A program made the translations under genes and the position numbers. 64,000 bases of DNA from Alphaproteobacteria bacterium (GTDB lineage: Bacteria > Pseudomonadota > Alphaproteobacteria > Rs-D84): positions 1 through 64,000 of the forward strand of contig JAFSOV010000018.1 of NCBI GenBank assembly GCA_017443235.1. The letters are read 5' to 3'. The notes under the pieces are model-generated. The model searched no databases. It saw nothing but the letters and a program-made list of their open reading frames with translations, and had not been told where the DNA came from. Shown piece after piece: positions 32,970-41,187 of the stretch (positions are counted from its first letter, which is position 1; every line of letters starts with the position of its first letter).

Positions 32970-35639
32970 ATGAGAAAAATTCTGTTGATATTGGCATTTT
33001 TAATTACTGGATTCGGCGCAGACGCCGCACCACGCGCCGGCAATACAAACAATGCACGTACCGGACGTGGTGGTGACACAACCACCCCAACACCCCCAAC
33101 AACGTCGACCGCTGCCGCACGCGGACGCAGTGCCATACAAGCGACACCCAGCACCCAAACATCAACACGTAAAACTATAACATCTTCTGCGGCACCTGGA
33201 CGCACAACAACAGGCACAACAGGCACAACAACAGGCGCATCGGCAAACAGATCTGCCGTCGTATCGCGCGCTGCAAAACAAAGCGTTATTGGCACCGGAA
33301 CCAAGGTCGCGGCCGCGGCACAAAATACTGTGGTTGATGAAAAATGTTGGAATGGATTTATGGGATGCATGGATTCATTCTGTATGTTGGACAACGCGAA
33401 CGGCGGACGCTGTATGTGCAGTGACAAAAACGCAGAATACGATTCGATACTCGCGGAAATTCAATCTTTGGACGAACAGAGTTATCAAATGGCAACCGTC
33501 GGCGTAGAACGCATTGAAATGGGTGACGATGCCGATGCGGTTATGAAAAAAACGCAAGAAATCACCAAAAGTATCGAAAAAGATTCCACGCAATCAAAAC
33601 GCAAATCTTTGGATTTGTCGGCATGGAATTTGACAGAAATTGACTTTGATGATGGGGACATAGAAGACATTTTCTCAATTGCATCGGACGGTTCATCCAT
33701 CACGAACAAGACCGGCGACGCGTTGTATCGTGCGGCGGCGAAACTGTGCAACACGCAAATGCCGGAATGCAAATCGCAATCAACAATGATGGAATTGATG
33801 TATAAACAACGCGTGCGTTCCGATTGCACGGCGTATGAAAACAGCCTGCGCCAGAGCCGCACGCAAAGCGCCCAAAAATTGGCATCGGCCCAATCGGCTA
33901 TGCGTGAGGCCGCACTGGAACAATACCGAAACGCGAACAAATATGACCTGGGGCAATGCACGGTTCAATTCAAACAGTGTATGCAAACAACCGGCGGATG
34001 CGGCGACGATTTCAGTGGTTGCGTCGATTATTCTGTGCGCGAAAGTTTGACCAATACTAAAACAGATGGCACAACAAAATCTAAAACGACGACCATCAAA
34101 GGCACTTCATCCAAAATCACATTATTGGCGGCAACCTATGACGTGTTAGAGGCCAAAAAAGAATTATGTATGTCGGTCACGCAACAATGCGTCAACGTCC
34201 GTGACCAGGTTTGGGATGCATTCCTGCGCGAAGTCGCGCCCCAGGTAAAGTCTGCGGAATTGATGGCGGAATCCAATATGCGCACGTCGTGTATTTCAAC
34301 TATATCAAATTGTTTCCAAAAGGCATGTAAAGACAATATGGACCCGAACGACCCGGATGGTTCGTACGATATGTGTTTAACCAAACCCGATACTTTGCGC
34401 AGCGCATGCAAGGTCGAAATAGACCCGTGCGAGGGCGCAATACCGGAAATTATGACCTATGTCAAGGCACGCCTGGCATCTATGCGCGTGGATTCGTGTA
34501 CCAAGGAATTCAAACAATGTTTAACATCCGAAGATCGTTGCGGCGCGGATTATACACAATGTATCGGTCTGGACACAGACACAATTGTAGAAATGTGCCC
34601 AACGGATAAATTACCCGGATGCAAATACGTTAAGGCGGATAATGACGATTATGTATACTCTAATAACACAGAAACAATTCGTGCAAACCTTGCACAAATC
34701 GCAACGGGCATATTCCTGAATATCGATAATAATATGCTTTCAACATGCCAGAAAGCGTTAGACACCGCGATGTTGCGCGTCTGTGGCAGTACCGAAAACT
34801 GCGACGAATTGACTTCCGATGGTGTGACAGGTGCGCGTTCATTGAAATATAATATTTGTACAGGTACCGGAAGCGATGAAAAATGTTACGCATCAGCGGA
34901 CAGCATCCCCAGCGATATTTTGGAAGATTCGACCGTTGCGTGGAATATTGATATCACAGGCATGATTCCATGGGGTGATTTATCATATTCAAATAACCAA
35001 TATACAGGAACCGGATTGGATGACACAAACAAATCAGAAATTGACGCATTGTCAAATGCGGTAAAGAACGCCATTAATGCGATTAACTCTGACCCAGTTG
35101 TTCAATATTGTATGACTGGACGTAAATTCCAAGGATATAAAGAAATTCTAGGAACCGTTAAAGAAGAAGGTGATAATGTTACTATAGATGAAGATAAAGC
35201 ACGTTTTCCAAATTTAACAAATCAAATACAAAACCTTATTTGGACATCTGTGTTAAGGTCTGCATATGAAAATTATGTTCAAAAATATGATGAGTTGACC
35301 CAACAAAAAATGAAAGATTCTGTAAAGATAGCAAGTCGTACAGATGAAGCCACCGCCAAAGCAACGGCCCGTGAAGCATGTAATGCATGGCATAGTACAA
35401 AAGAAATAACCACAACAACCGGTGCGGATGGTAATACCACGGTTGACCTTTCAAATACAAATTATGCCAATGTGTTGGATGCACTGCAACAACGTGAAAC
35501 ACACGCCGCATTTAATGAGATTACAGGCGAATGCATTATAACGACCAGATATCAAAAATGCGAATTAAGTTATGGATTTGATTGTTTGAAATACGGGGAA
35601 TGGGTCTCAGAAACCACGACAATAAAGTTATTAGATTAA
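32970..35639 (+). CDS. Exported C-x6-C family protein with switchable-looking tail, 889 aa
   Basis: Signal peptide MRKILLILAFLITGFGADA; low-complexity Thr/Ala/Gly stalk to about 120. Cys cores: C126-C133-C138 (CWNGFMGCMDSFC); C330-C337-C344-C351 (CTVQFKQCMQTTGGCGDDFSGC split by six each); C441-C448-C453; and C510-C517-C524-C531 (again six, six, six). Between them are charged helices. From about residue 557 the sequence is shared with the inverted 482-aa gene: first a nearly identical block (557-612, NDDYVY.. to ..STENCD), then a diverging tail with a second conserved block (VVQYCMTGRKFQGYKEILGT). The tail is AT-richer by eye than the front. Probably surface exposed; function unknown. Confidence 0.8.
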   Translation: MRKILLILAFLITGFGADAAPRAGNTNNARTGRGGDTTTPTPPTTSTAAARGRSAIQATPSTQTSTRKTITSSAAPGRTTTGTTGTTTGASANRSAVVSRAAKQSVIGTGTKVAAAAQNTVVDEKCWNGFMGCMDSFCMLDNANGGRCMCSDKNAEYDSILAEIQSLDEQSYQMATVGVERIEMGDDADAVMKKTQEITKSIEKDSTQSKRKSLDLSAWNLTEIDFDDGDIEDIFSIASDGSSITNKTGDALYRAAAKLCNTQMPECKSQSTMMELMYKQRVRSDCTAYENSLRQSRTQSAQKLASAQSAMREAALEQYRNANKYDLGQCTVQFKQCMQTTGGCGDDFSGCVDYSVRESLTNTKTDGTTKSKTTTIKGTSSKITLLAATYDVLEAKKELCMSVTQQCVNVRDQVWDAFLREVAPQVKSAELMAESNMRTSCISTISNCFQKACKDNMDPNDPDGSYDMCLTKPDTLRSACKVEIDPCEGAIPEIMTYVKARLASMRVDSCTKEFKQCLTSEDRCGADYTQCIGLDTDTIVEMCPTDKLPGCKYVKADNDDYVYSNNTETIRANLAQIATGIFLNIDNNMLSTCQKALDTAMLRVCGSTENCDELTSDGVTGARSLKYNICTGTGSDEKCYASADSIPSDILEDSTVAWNIDITGMIPWGDLSYSNNQYTGTGLDDTNKSEIDALSNAVKNAINAINSDPVVQYCMTGRKFQGYKEILGTVKEEGDNVTIDEDKARFPNLTNQIQNLIWTSVLRSAYENYVQKYDELTQQKMKDSVKIASRTDEATAKATAREACNAWHSTKEITTTTGADGNTTVDLSNTNYANVLDALQQRETHAAFNEITGECIITTRYQKCELSYGFDCLKYGEWVSETTTIKLLD
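34639..34807 (+). repeat. 169-bp inverted repeat, arm 1
   Basis: Inside the 889-aa gene; matches the reverse complement of 36943-37111 with five mismatches by direct comparison, including an uninterrupted run of more than 80 bp. Marks the border between the common front and the variable tail. Confidence 0.9.
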
Positions 35640-35644
35640 ACAAA

Positions 35645-35671
35645 CTGCCCGCGAATGCGGGCAGTGTTTTT
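35645..35671 (+). terminator. Bidirectional terminator between convergent genes
   Basis: CTGCCCGC, loop GAAT, GCGGGCAG, then TGTTTTTAG; on the other strand it is followed by TTTGTTTAA. Shared end of the 889-aa gene and the inverted 482-aa copy. Confidence 0.85.
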
Positions 35672-37118
35672 AGTTTAGCAGGTTTATTGCCACCGGCGCT
35701 TCTTCCACTTCTTCATCCCATTCTTTACAGACGTTCTTTTTTGTTTTTGTACAATTTTGCGTTGTTTTTAATTTTACACATTCGCCAGTTTCGTATTTTG
35801 GAATTGTCACAATCTTTTCTTTGTAATTCCATTGTGCCGACACAGAACAACCTACCACTTTATTTCCATTTGCGTCCGTCGTATTTTCGCATTTATCAAT
35901 ACTTTCTCCACCACTATCCACCAGATCGTTTGTGGTGGATATTCCAATGCCAGCAGCGGCAGCAACAGAAGCACCGGCAATAGAAGCGCCTACAATTCCG
36001 GCGGTTGAAAGCGTTGTCACTGTCGCTGTTCCAATTACAGTTGGGACAGCTATCTGGCTTCCAACAGCCATAAGAACTGGCACACTTACTGTTGAGGCAG
36101 CACCAAATGTAAATATTGTTGCCACAACCGCAGCAGCCACCAATAAGCTAAATGCAATCCATTTTCCGGCATTGCTTGTTTTTGGGGTATCTGTTGCGGG
36201 CAAACTGGCCGTGTCACCGTATGCGATACAGATTTCCACTGCTTTCGCCTTTGCATTTTCTTCATCGGCAATTTGGGCGCCTTTAACTTGATCTTGCATC
36301 ATACGTTTGATTTCTTCATCATATTTTTCCATATAATTTTCACGCGCATTTTTTAATGCGGAATTAGCAATCATCTGGCGAATTTGGTTGGTTAAATTTG
36401 GGAATCGTGCTTTTGAAGAATCTAACACCGTGTTTGTACCACCTTCTTTAACGGTTCCTAGAATTTCTTTATATCCCTGAAATTTACGTCCGGTCATACA
36501 GTATTGAACAACTTGGTCGGATTCAATGGCATTAATCGCGTTTTCAACCGCAGATGTTAATGCTTTGATTTCTATGCCATATACACGATCACGAATTATA
36601 TCATAAGTTCCATTATCTCTTAATTCTTCTACGGTAACTCCTGTTGCCCTTGCAACATTTTGCACATATGTATCAATAGGGGTAAAATGAAATTTTGTTT
36701 GTATATTATCGGTAGTTTGGTCTTTATCTTCTTCATATGAGATTTCCCCCCAATACAAAATACCAGATAAATCCGCACTGAATAATTCTGTCTTTATAGC
36801 GTCTTTCGAAAAACCTTCAATAGAGTTTTTACAAATAGGCGCACTTAATAGATTAAAACTACCCTCAGAGTCTTTGCCATTGGTATATTGGCAAATTCTG
36901 TACTCTAAACTTCTTGTTCCGGCGCCGTTGTCAACAACAATGTCGTCACAGTTTTCGGTACTGCCACAGACGCGCAACATCGCGGTGTCTAACGCTTTCT
37001 GGCATGTTGAAAGCATATTATTATCGATATTCAAGAATATGCCTGTGGCGATTTGTGCAAGGTTTGCACGAATTGTTTCTGTGTTATTATAGTATACATA
37101 ATCGTCATTATGCGCCAT
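35670..37118 (-). CDS. Inverted partial copy of the 889-aa gene, alternative tail, 482 aa
   Basis: Starts abruptly inside the region homologous to residue 557 of the 889-aa protein, with no signal peptide, stalk or Cys cores; the first ~55 residues are almost identical (NNTETIRANLAQIATGIFLN). The tail then diverges: a longer middle, the shared VQYCMTGRKFQGYKEILGT block, a hydrophobic segment absent from the other tail (WIAFSLLVAAAVVATIFTFG) and a Cys-containing end with TGEC.. like its partner. A start-proximal GGGG belongs to an adjoining REP-like element. Best read as a silent cassette or a broken duplicate; as a protein on its own it would be cytoplasmic, which makes independent function doubtful. 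Confidence 0.7.
   Translation of the reverse strand: MAHNDDYVYYNNTETIRANLAQIATGIFLNIDNNMLSTCQKALDTAMLRVCGSTENCDDIVVDNGAGTRSLEYRICQYTNGKDSEGSFNLLSAPICKNSIEGFSKDAIKTELFSADLSGILYWGEISYEEDKDQTTDNIQTKFHFTPIDTYVQNVARATGVTVEELRDNGTYDIIRDRVYGIEIKALTSAVENAINAIESDQVVQYCMTGRKFQGYKEILGTVKEGGTNTVLDSSKARFPNLTNQIRQMIANSALKNARENYMEKYDEEIKRMMQDQVKGAQIADEENAKAKAVEICIAYGDTASLPATDTPKTSNAGKWIAFSLLVAAAVVATIFTFGAASTVSVPVLMAVGSQIAVPTVIGTATVTTLSTAGIVGASIAGASVAAAAGIGISTTNDLVDSGGESIDKCENTTDANGNKVVGCSVSAQWNYKEKIVTIPKYETGECVKLKTTQNCTKTKKNVCKEWDEEVEEAPVAINLLN
36943..37111 (-). repeat. 169-bp inverted repeat, arm 2
   Basis: First codons of the inverted 482-aa copy; partner of 34639-34807. Recombination between the arms would invert 34808-36942 and exchange the two tails in frame. 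Confidence 0.9.
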
Positions 37119-37119
37119 T

Positions 37120-37226
37120 AATTCCCCTTCAGCTCTGCTGAAGGGGGGGACCGCGGGACGCGGTGGGGTAGTTGCAAGTTCTCCTCCACCGGAGGAGTAC
37201 GGCCCAGCGGGCCGGGAGGTGGGGGT
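37120..37226 (+). repeat. Two REP-like palindromic elements
   Basis: 37120-37171: CCCCTTCAGC..GCTGAAGGGG hairpin, then ACCGCGGGACGCGGTGGGGT. 37178-37226: a variant with CTCCTCC..GGAGGAG and GGCCCAGCGGGCC. The first copy ends seven bases before the inverted 482-aa gene. Confidence 0.75.
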
Positions 37227-37381
37227 CTCTGTCGCGCCGCAGCCTTGGCGCTTGCATCACGAAGTTTTAACGAAGTGGCGCAGGCGGACCTGTCCACCGA
37301 AGCGCAACGCGCGAAGGCGGATGGGGGCATAAAAAATGATGCTTTTGTGATTTTTACCCCCACCCCGTCGCCGTTCGGCGC
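37227..37381. other. Gap without visible gene
   Basis: GC-rich then AT-rich stretch between REP-like elements, with short imperfect hairpins (for instance TGATGCTTTTGTGA); I see no gene or promoter. Confidence 0.5.
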
Positions 37382-37512
37382 CACCCCTCCGATTATCACC
37401 CACAAAATTTTTTCAAATTTTGTGGGGCCCGATGGAGGGGAACTTTCACCCCACCCCTCCGTGAATCACCCAAAAAATGCTGTGCATTTTTCGGGGACCG
37501 ATGGAGGGGAAC
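37382..37512 (-). repeat. Two tandem REP-like elements, variant type
   Basis: Copies at 37382-37443 and 37451-37512, both bounded by ACCCCTCCG and ATGGAGGGGAACT, with different inner palindromes (ACAAAATTT..AAATTTTGT; AAAAAATGC..GCATTTTT). Confidence 0.7.
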
Positions 37513-37513
37513 T

Positions 37514-37538
37514 AAAAACGCGGGGCATTTGCCCCGCG
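37514..37538 (-). terminator. Terminator downstream of rplQ
   Basis: Minus strand CGCGGGGC, loop, GCCCCGCG, TTTTT. The identical hairpin recurs at 43135-43160. Confidence 0.75.
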
Positions 37539-37547
37539 CACTAATAA

Positions 37548-37597
37548 CTACCCCACCACCGCTGGTGGTCCCCCCCTTCGGTATCCGAAGGGGAATT
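37548..37597 (-). repeat. REP-like palindromic element between rplQ and its terminator
   Basis: CTACCCCACCACCGCTGGTG start, then CCCCTTCGG..CCGAAGGGG; inserted within the transcribed 3' region of rplQ. Confidence 0.7.
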
Positions 37598-37602
37598 ATC
37601 AC

Positions 37603-38172
37603 TTACTTTCCTGTGGCGCGACGTTTTACCGCAACGGTCTTTTTTGCCGCCGTGGCTTTTTTTGCCGCCGGTTCCTTTGTTGCGACTTTTTTTGCTGTCG
37701 CTTTTTCGGCCTTTAGCGCCTTTTCTACTTTCTTGGCATCGGTGGCAACCGCTTCGTCGGTCTTGGCCGCCGCAACTTCTGCCTTTGGTGCCGCCTTTTT
37801 CGCGTTCACGTCACGATCAACAAATTCGATAATCGCCATAGGCGCCGCATCACCATAACGGAAACCGGCCTTTAACACGCGGGTATATCCCCCCGGACGT
37901 TTGGCATAGCGCGGTCCCAACACCGTGAACAACTTTTTTACGGTCGCCGCAGACGCGTTGCCCAATTCAGACGCAACCAACCGGCGATTGGCGACGGTAT
38001 CAACCTTGGCACGGGTAACCAATTTTTCTACGACACTGCGCAGATCTTTGGCCTTTGGCAGGGTTGTTTTAATTTGTTCTTTTTCAATCAAGTTTTTCGC
38101 CAGACCAATAAACAAGGCCTTGCGTGCATTTGTATCGCGATTAAATGTGCGACCTGCTAATCTGTGTCTCAT
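37603..38172 (-). CDS. rplQ: 50S ribosomal protein L17 with long tail
   Basis: Binds 23S rRNA near the exit tunnel. Residues 1-118 are the L17 core ([43 protein letters not shown] split by the usual turns). The remaining ~70 residues are an Ala/Lys-rich extension ([15 protein letters not shown]), longer than in most bacteria though such tails occur in alphaproteobacteria. AAAGGAG at the start. Last gene of the rpoA unit, separated from rpoA by an unusually long structured gap. Confidence 0.95.
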   Translation of the reverse strand: MRHRLAGRTFNRDTNARKALFIGLAKNLIEKEQIKTTLPKAKDLRSVVEKLVTRAKVDTVANRRLVASELGNASAATVKKLFTVLGPRYAKRPGGYTRVLKAGFRYGDAAPMAIIEFVDRDVNAKKAAPKAEVAAAKTDEAVATDAKKVEKALKAEKATAKKVATKEPAAKKATAAKKTVAVKRRATGK

Positions 38173-38286
38173 TGATTACTCCTTTATTTTGTTTCCGCCC
38201 TGCCCCAACAACCGGGGTGGGATTCGACCAGATTTCGTGCCCCGGGGCGCGCCCCAGCAACACGCGTTTTTCTCTCTACCCAAACT

Positions 38287-38417
38287 CCTTGCATATGCGC
38301 AAGAAAATGATTTTGACAATCCCTTGCGGTGGTGCACAAGAAAATTGTCAGAACGCGTCAGTTGGAAGGGTTTGACGGTTCGCGGTGTAGTAGCCCTACA
38401 TAAGAACCGGCAAACCC
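38287..38417. other. Run of hairpins between rpoA and rplQ
   Basis: Hairpins at 38287-38302 (CTTGC/GCAAG), 38314-38350 (TGACAAT/ATTGTCA with inner CTTG/CAAG) and 38368-38417 (GGGTTTG/CAAACCC, GGTTC/GAACC, TGTAG/CTACA stacked), plus a GGGGCGCGCCCC palindrome further left. The rpoA-rplQ gap is 269 bp with no gene. Could be an RNA processing or attenuation region. Confidence 0.5.
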
Positions 38418-38441
38418 AACAATGGGCGCGTTATCACAATT

Positions 38442-39470
38442 TTATTTATAGGGGTCTTCATACTTCTTGGCCAACTCCGCAATATTTTCTGGTGGCCAAC
38501 CCGGAACTTCCATCCCCAGGCCCAGGCCCATTGCTTCCAGTTGGATTTTAATTTCGTTCAACGATTTGCGTCCAAAGTTCGGGGTCTTTAACATATCGGC
38601 CTCGGTCTTTTGGACCAATTCGCCCAACCAATTGATTTTGTCGTTTTTCAAACAGTTGTTTGCACGAACAGACAATTCCAATTCATCAACACGTTTCAAC
38701 AACTTTGGATCGAATTGCAACGCGTCTTTGGCGGCCTCTTCTTCGGTCGGCGCACTGATTTGTGCCGGATCTTCAAAGTTGATGAACACGGTCAATTGAT
38801 CGGTCAAAATGCGTGCCGCAAATGCGATTGCGTCTTCGGGCGTGACACTGCCATTTGTTTTGACGGTCAATTCCAATTTATCATAATCGGTCGATTGGCC
38901 AACACGCGTTTCCGAAACATTCGACGCCACATTCAAAATCGGCGAGAAAATCGAGTCAACCGGAATCACACCCAACGGCAAACCGTCGGCATGCGCGGTC
39001 GCCGGAACATAACCACGACCCGTACCCAGTGTGATTTCCATATCGAATTGTGCGCCCTTGTCCAATGTGCAAATTTCTGCATCCGGATTCATAATTTCAA
39101 TTGCAGACGACGTTTCAATCATACCCGCCTTGACAACCGCAGGCCCCGTCACGTGCAACGATGCCTTGTGCTGGCCTTCGCTGTTTGCCTTGAAATAAAC
39201 CCCTTTCAGGTTCAGCAAGATATCGGCAACGTCTTCATGAACGCCCTGGATACTGGAAAATTCGTGTTGAACACCGTCAATTTTTACATACAACGGCGCG
39301 CATCCCTGCAGCGACGATAGCAACACGCGACGCAGCGCGGTCCCGAGTGTCAAACCGAAACCCTTTTCCAACGGTTCCGCGACCAATGTCGCCATATTCG
39401 GATTGTGTTCATCGGCTGTGATATTCAGTTTTTTTGGCTTGATTAAAGTCATCCAATTTTTTTCAATCAT
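38442..39470 (-). CDS. rpoA: RNA polymerase alpha subunit
   Basis: Assembly platform of RNA polymerase and contact for UP elements and activators. The 342 aa show an N-terminal domain with [20 protein letters not shown] and [15 protein letters not shown], and a C-terminal domain from about 255 ([35 protein letters not shown]). AAAGGA eight bases before the ATG. Normally it follows rpsD or rpsK in the alpha operon; here it has its own promoter and is cut off from rpsK by 4.5 kb. Confidence 0.97.
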   Translation of the reverse strand: MIEKNWMTLIKPKKLNITADEHNPNMATLVAEPLEKGFGLTLGTALRRVLLSSLQGCAPLYVKIDGVQHEFSSIQGVHEDVADILLNLKGVYFKANSEGQHKASLHVTGPAVVKAGMIETSSAIEIMNPDAEICTLDKGAQFDMEITLGTGRGYVPATAHADGLPLGVIPVDSIFSPILNVASNVSETRVGQSTDYDKLELTVKTNGSVTPEDAIAFAARILTDQLTVFINFEDPAQISAPTEEEAAKDALQFDPKLLKRVDELELSVRANNCLKNDKINWLGELVQKTEADMLKTPNFGRKSLNEIKIQLEAMGLGLGMEVPGWPPENIAELAKKYEDPYK

Positions 39471-39540
39471 TTAAATTTCCTTTTAGCTTAGTTTATCATT
39501 TTCGCCAATCGGCCGCACATAAATCTTTACGTGCCCGCGC

Positions 39541-39569
39541 ATTTTATAGCGTTTTTTCCGAAAAGTCAA
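39541..39569 (-). promoter_or_regulatory. Separate promoter of rpoA-rplQ
   Basis: Minus strand TTGACT (39569-39564), 17 bp, TAAAAT (39546-39541), about 70 bp before the rpoA start. A REP-like element begins five bases upstream of the -35. Confidence 0.75.
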
Positions 39570-39573
39570 GCAT

Positions 39574-39756
39574 AATCCCCTTCACATTCCCGGGCCCCGA
39601 AAAATACGAAAGTATTTTTTGGGTGGGTTTGAAGTGGGGGACACGGTGGGGTAGTAAGTCCCCTTCACATTGTGAAGGGGGGGACCGGCGGAGCCGGTGG
39701 GGTAGTAAGTCCCCTTCACATTGTGAAGGGGGGGACCGCGGGACGCGGTGGGGTAG
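39574..39756 (+). repeat. Three tandem REP-like elements
   Basis: 39574-39655 (variant with an inserted AAAAATAC..GTATTTTT hairpin), 39657-39706 and 39709-39756. The last two share TCCCCTTCACATTGTGAAGG and end GGTGGGGTAG; their inner palindromes differ (CCGGCGGAGCCGG, CCGCGGGACGCGG). Confidence 0.85.
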
Positions 39757-39795
39757 AACCGGGCGCGTATGCGCACCCGTGCAAAGCACGGGGCA

Positions 39796-39855
39796 ACTAC
39801 CCCCCGGCACGCTGTGCCGTACCCCTTCTTAATAAGAAGGGGAATTCGCGACGGT
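39796..39855 (-). repeat. REP-like element, reverse orientation, left of DUF559 gene
   Basis: CTACCCC end, GGCACGCTGTGCC palindrome, CCCCTTCTTAATAAGAAGGG hairpin, then TTCGCGACGG. The same order of forward element, CCGGGCGCGTATGCGC spacer, reverse element and TTCGCGACGG recurs right of the DUF559 gene. Confidence 0.75.
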
Positions 39856-39865
39856 CATGAAAAAT

Positions 39866-40237
39866 TTATTTATCATATCGTGCCGGAACAGAACCGCAAA
39901 AATTACGAACAATTTGCAATACACCCAACATATCTTGTTTAACGTCTTTATCATATATATGCAAAACACGCAACCCCAAAGAACGCAAGTAATTATCACG
40001 CCGTGCATCGTATTCATACTTATTATTATGCGTAGAACCATCTATTTCTATCACAACATTCAATCGCGCACAGAAAAAATCGACTATATAATTTCCGATA
40101 ACTTTTTGACGATAAAAATCCAATCCATCAAGTTTTTTATTTTTTACTTCGTTCCAAAACAGAATTTCAGACAGCGTAGAATTTTTACGCAACCAACGTG
40201 CACGCTCGGTTAAAGATTTATTCATCGGTAATGACAT
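39866..40237 (-). CDS. DUF559 (Vsr/PD-(D/E)xK-like) protein, 123 aa
   Basis: Small endonuclease-fold protein related to very-short-patch repair nucleases. Pattern: ARWLRKNSTLSEILFWNEVK, GLDFYRQKVIGNYIVDFFCA, VVIEIDGSTH, RRDNYLRSLGLRVLHIYDKD. The D of VDF, E of IEIDG and following H are the likely metal and catalytic residues. 123 aa is the normal length. It lies alone between two REP-like arrays, has no clear promoter or Shine-Dalgarno, and such genes are often scattered by mobile elements. Biological role of DUF559 proteins is not established. Confidence 0.85.
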   Translation of the reverse strand: MSLPMNKSLTERARWLRKNSTLSEILFWNEVKNKKLDGLDFYRQKVIGNYIVDFFCARLNVVIEIDGSTHNNKYEYDARRDNYLRSLGLRVLHIYDKDVKQDMLGVLQIVRNFCGSVPARYDK

Positions 40238-40286
40238 ACCGGAATAATAATAAAATTTCTATCAAAAGCAAATATTCCAGATAACA

Positions 40287-40442
40287 AAGTCCCCTTCACA
40301 TCGTGAAGGGGGGGACCGCGGGACGCGGTGGGGTAGAACCGGGCGCGTATGCGCCGTCGCCATGGGCGACAACAACTACCCCGCCACCGCTGGTGGCCCT
40401 CCCCTTCTTTATAAGAAGGGGACTTCGCGACGGAAATAATTA
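40287..40442. repeat. REP-like pair right of the DUF559 gene
   Basis: Forward element 40287-40336 (TCCCCTTCACATCGTGAAGG, GGACCGCGGGACGCGGTGG), the CCGGGCGCGTATGCGC spacer, and reverse element 40375-40434 (CCACCGCTGGTGG, CCCCTTCTTTATAAGAAGGG) followed by TTCGCGACGG: a direct duplicate of the 39709-39855 arrangement. Confidence 0.85.
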
Positions 40443-40455
40443 TGAAAGAAAAAAC

Positions 40456-41187
40456 TTAATATCGCCCCCACCGCGCCTGGGCATTCTGTCTATCAAAATC
40501 CGATTTTGCGCCCCTAATTTTTAATTGCAAATTTTTGACACACGACTGTATGTCCGTTTTATTCATACTACTTACCCTGGATTTACTGCAAACCGCCTCC
40601 AAACAATTAGTGTTCGTTCCACACATATCATAGCCTTTCATAATCGCCAAATCATTATCTAACTGTTTTCTGGCATTGGTTATATCTTTTTCTGCGGCTG
40701 ATGAAATTTTAGATAAATTCCGTGCCACACAATCATAGGCGTTTTCTTGACTTACCGCATAGCAATCTTCGGCATTCGCCAATCCATTGTTGTTATACGA
40801 ACCGGATGCACCGCCGCCGGAATTGCCGGATGCGGAATTACCGGTCAGGACCTCGATTTTACTGGTCAAGACGGCCTTTTCTAACTGGGTTTTGAAACGT
40901 TTAATAATGGCGTTCAGCGCATCATATTGTTCTTTTAACTGTTGCGCGATTACGGTAGATTTCAACGCAATAACTTCATTCATATATGCAATATCTTCCG
41001 CATTTGTCGGATTTGCCGGCAAACCATCAGCCTTAAACGCTACATTATGCGCATGCGTTGAGCACAATGCAAAAGCCGGATTGAATACAGCACATTCTGC
41101 ATCAACCGTAGTAGCATGCGCAACAACCGGCGTCCAAAACATTAACACTCCAAATATAACAGCAAAAATTTTTCCCTTATATTCCAC
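40456..41187 (-). CDS. Exported Cys-containing protein, 243 aa
   Basis: Unknown. Signal peptide MEYKGKIFAVIFGVLMFWTP ending VVAHA. The middle is a long charged helix (about 66-115, EVIALKSTVIAQQLKEQYDA), then a Gly/Ser/Asn loop, then cysteines in CYAVSQENAYDC, CGTNTNCLEAVC and C. The N-terminal 11 bp overlap the end of the 629-aa gene, so it is translationally coupled to that C-x6-C protein and may be its partner. The helix-loop-helix shape recalls VirB5-like pilus-tip proteins, but I cannot support that by motif. Confidence 0.7.
   Translation of the reverse strand: MEYKGKIFAVIFGVLMFWTPVVAHATTVDAECAVFNPAFALCSTHAHNVAFKADGLPANPTNAEDIAYMNEVIALKSTVIAQQLKEQYDALNAIIKRFKTQLEKAVLTSKIEVLTGNSASGNSGGGASGSYNNNGLANAEDCYAVSQENAYDCVARNLSKISSAAEKDITNARKQLDNDLAIMKGYDMCGTNTNCLEAVCSKSRVSSMNKTDIQSCVKNLQLKIRGAKSDFDRQNAQARWGRY

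Noticed and set aside
38180..38420. tmRNA-like string (GGGATTCGACC..GATTTCG) between rpoA and rplQ
   Set aside because: Resembles the tmRNA 5' consensus, but there is no tag reading frame ending in ALAA/VAA, no matching 3' half with T-arm and CCA, and no acceptor pairing.
38610..39320. Long plus-strand frame (236 aa) opposite rpoA
   Set aside because: Antisense shadow of a certain housekeeping gene.
39544..39810. Frames of 64-88 aa over the REP-like arrays
   Set aside because: Repeated palindromes give Pro/His/Arg-rich translations on both strands, a known artefact of such elements; no start signals.
37120..40442. CRISPR array
   Set aside because: Repeats are palindromic, in both orientations and irregularly spaced, without unique spacers of even length; no cas genes.
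40456..41187. VirB5-type secretion component
   Set aside because: Only general helical shape and signal peptide agree; no other type IV secretion genes are in the window.
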